Below, piece by piece: positions 17,080 to 20,000 of a DNA stretch of 20,000 nucleotides; the stretch's first letter is position 1; the number at the start of each line of letters is the position of its first letter. The position numbers and the translations under genes are program-made. The notes under the pieces are model-generated. The model did not search any database. It was not told the origin of the DNA and saw nothing but the letters and a program-made list of their open reading frames with translations. The stretch comes from Salpingoeca rosetta (lineage: Eukaryota > Opisthokonta > Choanoflagellata > Craspedida > Salpingoecidae): NCBI RefSeq assembly GCF_000188695.1, contig NW_004754922.1:65548-85547 (forward strand). Direction: 5' to 3'.

Positions 17080-17095
17080 AACATCACACACATCA
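16995..17095. repeat. CA-rich repeat in primase 5' flank/5' UTR
   Basis: CACACAAGCACT units lead into a perfect (CA)n tract at about 17034-17072 and end some ten bases before the primase ATG. This is one of the places where CA rather than GT lies on the sense strand, and it is not an intron of the coding region. Confidence 0.9.
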
Positions 17096-17104
17096 CTGGG
17101 CATC

Positions 17105-18227
17105 ATGAGCGACGGTGATTTTCCACAACTGCTGCAGCAGGTGAGTTGGAAGGGCAAGGGTTGTGTGCAATGCTCATCATGCCTCGTTTTCATTTCTTTG
17201 TGTTTCTCCTTTGGCTTTCGCCGTGCCCACTCACACTCTTAGTTGTCGGCTCGCAACGGAATCGTTGACAGTACTACGCGCGGCTGTTCCCGTACACAAA
17301 GTACTTTCGATGGTTGTCGTACGGAAGCACAGACAAGGTGTTCCAAAACAGGGAGTTCTCCTTCACCCTCAAGGATGACGTGTACGTGCGTTACCAAAGC
17401 TTCACAGACCTTGCAGATCTCAAGCAAGGTGCGTGTGCCCTTGCGTGTGTGTGTCTGCATGCCTGCTTGTGTGTATGTGAATGTGTGTCAATATGTCTAC
17501 ACGCCTGCTCGTGTATGTCTGCCCCTTGTTTGCACCTGGGCAAGGAATTGAGGCACTTGCGTCAGCCGATGCAGCGCTCAAGTCCCGACTCACAAGTGAT
17601 GGTCACCCGCGACTGCTCCCCCCTCCCCAGCCATCCAAGCCAAGTGCCCATACAAGATTGACATTGGTGCCGTGTACACAACAAAGGTGCGGTTGTTTCC
17701 TGTATGTTGTCCACAGCGGCTGTGGTGAGCCACGGCAACGGCCCCACCGCATGTTCACCGCCACCCACGCCCTGTACAGATTTGCCTCGGGCCTGCAACC
17801 CTCACCCTTGCGCATGCACGCCACCATCTACAGCCAAAGGACCACAAGAAGGTGAAGGCAAGCGAGTTCTACCCCGTGCAGAAGGAGCTGGTCTTCGATA
17901 TTGATATGACCGATTACGATGAGATCCGCACATGCTGCAGGTGAGCCACTCGCTCGATCGAAACGCGCACGTGTGAGCGTCGTGGGGTTTTGAGGCCCAG
18001 CGTCATGCAACCTCCCCCCCCCACACACACACACGTTTCACTCACGGCACCATTTGCTCCATGTCCACGCAACCAGCGGTGCCGCCATCTGCCACAAGTG
18101 CTGGCCATTTATGACAGCCGCTCTCAAAGTCCTCGACAAAGCTCTCCGCGGTGCGTGTTTGTTTGTTTGTTTGTTTGTTTGTTTGTTTGTTTGTTTGTTT
18201 GTTTGTTTGTTTGTTTGTTTGTCTGTT

Positions 18228-18277
<50 letters not shown>

Positions 18278-20000
18278 GGGGCGGGCGCAGCTGCGGTTGT
18301 GGCTGAGGCCGTATTTGACTCTGCATAAAGTGGTGAGTGCAACGTGAAACTAGACCTTGTTACACTCCTCCACCGCTCATGGCTCGCCTCTGTTGTTTGT
18401 GTGCAGAGGACTTTGGGTTCCAGCACCTGCTGTGGGTGTACTCTGGTCGCCGCGGTATCCATTGTTGGGTGTGCGACGAACGTGCCCGCATGCTCACACA
18501 GGTCAGGGAATGCACACACACATGGCTTGTGCAGCGTGTCGATTGCTGTACTCTTGCTCCTCGTGCACGCAATTGTGCTTGTTTGTGTTTGTTTGTGTTT
18601 GTGTATTCATGTGTTTGTTTGTGTGCTTGCGTGCTTGGTCATACGTGTGCGTATATGTGCGTTTGACGTGCTGCGGTTCTTGTCCGACACTGCGCTGTAT
18701 GTTCACGCTGCTGTCGTCCGTGATCGCGTCGTCAGGAGGGGCGGGGTGCCGTTGCGGAATACCTTCAGCTCGTATCCGTAAGTACGCACACATGCACATG
18801 CCAGACGCCCTGTGCGTGCGTGTGTGTGTGTCTGTCCGTCTGTCTGTGACTTCCTACGTACCTTGGTGTCATGAACGTCCTTTGCATTGCCCCATCAAAG
18901 CACATGAGCTGCACTCTTCCCGTCCGGCTCACATTACAACCTACTTACTTCTCCTCCTTCTCCACTCTCCGTATCCACACGTGGACGTGTCTGTCAACAG
19001 GGAAGCGACCAGATGGCATGCAAGGTGCACGTGCCACCATCGTACCCGGCCGCAACCCGCGCGTTTGATATCTACAGCCGTACTTCATTGTTGGGGTGTG
19101 CGACGAACGTGCCCGCATGCTCACACAGGTCAGGGAATGCACACACACATGGCTTGTGCAGCGTGTCGATTGCTGTACTCTTGCTCCTCGTGCACGCAAT
19201 TGTGCTTGTTTGTGTTTGTTTGTGTTTGTGTATTCATGTGTTTGTTTGTGTGCTTGCGTGCTTGGTCATACGTGTGCGTATATGTGCGTTTGACGTGCTG
19301 CGGTTCTTGTCCGACACTGCGCTGTATGTTCACGCTGCTGTCGTCCGTGATCGCGTCGTCAGGAGGGGCGGGGTGCCGTTGCGGAATACCTTCAGCTCGT
19401 ATCCGTAAGTACGCACACATGCACATGCCAGACGCCCTGTGCGTGCGTGTGTGTGTGTCTGTCCGTCTGTCTGTGACTTCCTACGTACCTTGGTGTCATG
19501 AACGTCCTTTGCATTGCCCCATCAAAGCACATGAGCTGCACTCTTCCCGTCCGGCTCACATTACAACCTACTTACTTCTCCTCCTTCTCCACTCTCCGTA
19601 TCCACACGTGGACGTGTCTGTCAACAGGGAAGCGACCAGATGGCATGCAAGGTGCACGTGCCACCATCGTACCCGGCCGCCACCCGCGCGTTTGATATCC
19701 TCAAGCCGTACTTCCACTCCACCGTCCTCAGCGCTGATGGACAGGTCAGCACCAGCACAATAATGTCGATAACTGCGACTCATGACTTGAATGCATTGAG
19801 ACGAAGCCACACACACACACACACTCACACACTCACTCACTCACACACACACACTCACACACTCACTCACTCACTCACACACTCACTCACTCGCCGCTGG
19901 TGGCGAGCAGGACCTGCTGAACCACGCCGAACAGCGGCGGGCACTGCTCGGCGTGTTTGAGGACAGCAGCATGACCGATGATCTCGAATCGAGATGGACC
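17105..20000 (+). CDS. PRIM1: DNA primase catalytic (small) subunit PRIM1, N-terminal part, open at right edge
   Basis: The polymerase-alpha primase subunit that makes RNA primers in the nucleus. Exons: 17105-17140, 17272-17428, 17631-17686, 17834-17940, 18077-18150, 18407-18501, 18736-18777, 19628-19744, 19911 to past 20000. Visible motifs: [38 protein letters not shown]; the catalytic acidic motif [10 protein letters not shown] (D105, D107); the zinc site CC...C..C (C117, C118, C124, C127); and SGRRGIHCW (156-164), which binds the NTP. Spacing up to the zinc site follows human PRIM1 almost residue for residue. A 627-bp tandem repeat splits the model: copies of the seventh and eighth exons at 19363-19404 and about 19001-19128 put the frame out if both are used, while skipping them keeps it open. 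The third catalytic Asp and the C-terminus lie beyond the window. Confidence 0.94.
18156..18275. repeat. (TTTG)n then (GT)n compound microsatellite in primase intron 5
   Basis: About 78 bp of TTTG units (one TCTG variant near 18222) followed by about 43 bp of GT, starting a few bases after the exon 5 donor at 18151. Confidence 0.97.
18460..19714. repeat. 627-bp near-identical tandem duplication within primase
   Basis: Copy 1 spans 18460-19086 and copy 2 about 19087-19714. The unit runs from CATTGTTGGG inside exon 6 through exon 7 to CCGTACTTC inside exon 8. The copies are identical apart from A19054 versus C19681, a one-base-shorter altered stretch at 19072-19077 against GATATCCTCAAG in copy 2, and one extra G near 19093-19096. 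All differences lie within about 45 bp of the junction. The fused exon 8/6 at 19001-19128 is 128 nt and shifts the frame. Confidence 0.95.
19001..19128 (+). pseudogene. Fused, frame-shifting primase exon at the duplication junction
   Basis: The segment starts as exon 8 (Gly-Ser-Asp-Gln-Met-Ala-Cys-Lys-Val) and after the Ile codon of GATATC changes to the end of exon 6 in another frame. Its 128 nt would leave the following copy of exon 7 (19363-19404) read out of frame. It is either an assembly artefact or a non-functional duplicate that must be skipped in splicing. Confidence 0.8.
19807..19891. repeat. CACT/CA repeat in primase intron before the last visible exon
   Basis: Alternating (CA)n and CACTCACT units fill most of the intron between 19745 and 19910. 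Here CA, not GT, lies on the sense strand. Confidence 0.93.

Noticed and set aside
17545..17595. A 51-nt in-frame, coding-looking segment ([15 protein letters not shown]) between primase exons 2 and 3
   Set aside because: Leaving it out gives the same residue spacing as human PRIM1 between FTLKDD and [10 protein letters not shown]. Including it would also need a 35-nt intron, far shorter than the others. A rare alternative exon is not fully excluded.
18357..19763. A 468-codon open frame across the primase region, the longest in the window
   Set aside because: It is open only because the 627-bp duplication repeats the same stop-free frame. Its residues repeat themselves and do not match primase, whose exons lie in other frames.

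Overview
The window is nuclear DNA of a compact, intron-rich eukaryote, most likely a unicellular holozoan such as a choanoflagellate-type protist; that placement is inferred from protein character and gene structure and is only moderately secure. It holds a Pol III tRNA gene with box A/B architecture, protein genes split into many short exons (as short as 28 nt) by 35-50+ introns with GT..AG ends, and dense (GT)n/(CA)n microsatellites that fill most introns. There is no operon, bacterial promoter, CRISPR array or mobile-element gene.

Layout from left to right. 1-587: a possible first coding exon of a CWC25-like splicing factor on the minus strand (404-421). 588-659: tRNA-Asp(GTC). About 660-1307: no recognisable gene. 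1308-3579: a minus-strand Golgi-type glycosyltransferase resembling family GT34, with a clear 5' exon, a probable 3' exon and an unresolved middle. 3580-3709: a 130-bp shared promoter. 3710-10935: an ABCF3 (yeast GCN20) orthologue in 25 exons, 747 aa, with every splice phase consistent. 10936-11513: a convergent 3' gap. 11514-14590: a minus-strand SLC41/MgtE-type Mg2+ transporter in 9 exons, 488 aa. 14591-15103: a second divergent promoter. 15104-16623: a mitochondrial-type thioredoxin in 5 exons, 132 aa. 17105 to the window end: the N-terminal part of the DNA primase catalytic subunit (PRIM1), open at the right edge.

These are ordinary housekeeping genes that do not form one pathway. The gene models were built by joining exons so that reading phase stays consistent and the protein follows the known family in order and length.

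Four observations merit a second look. First, intronic dinucleotide repeats are strand-polarised: the sense strand carries (GT)n in nearly all introns of genes on both strands. Second, a near-perfect 627-bp tandem duplication inside the primase gene has all its mismatches clustered at the copy junction, which points to an assembly artefact. Third, a 28-nt phase-breaking candidate poison exon lies in ABCF3 intron 3. Fourth, an E2F-like site lies upstream of primase. I found no convincing new biological system.
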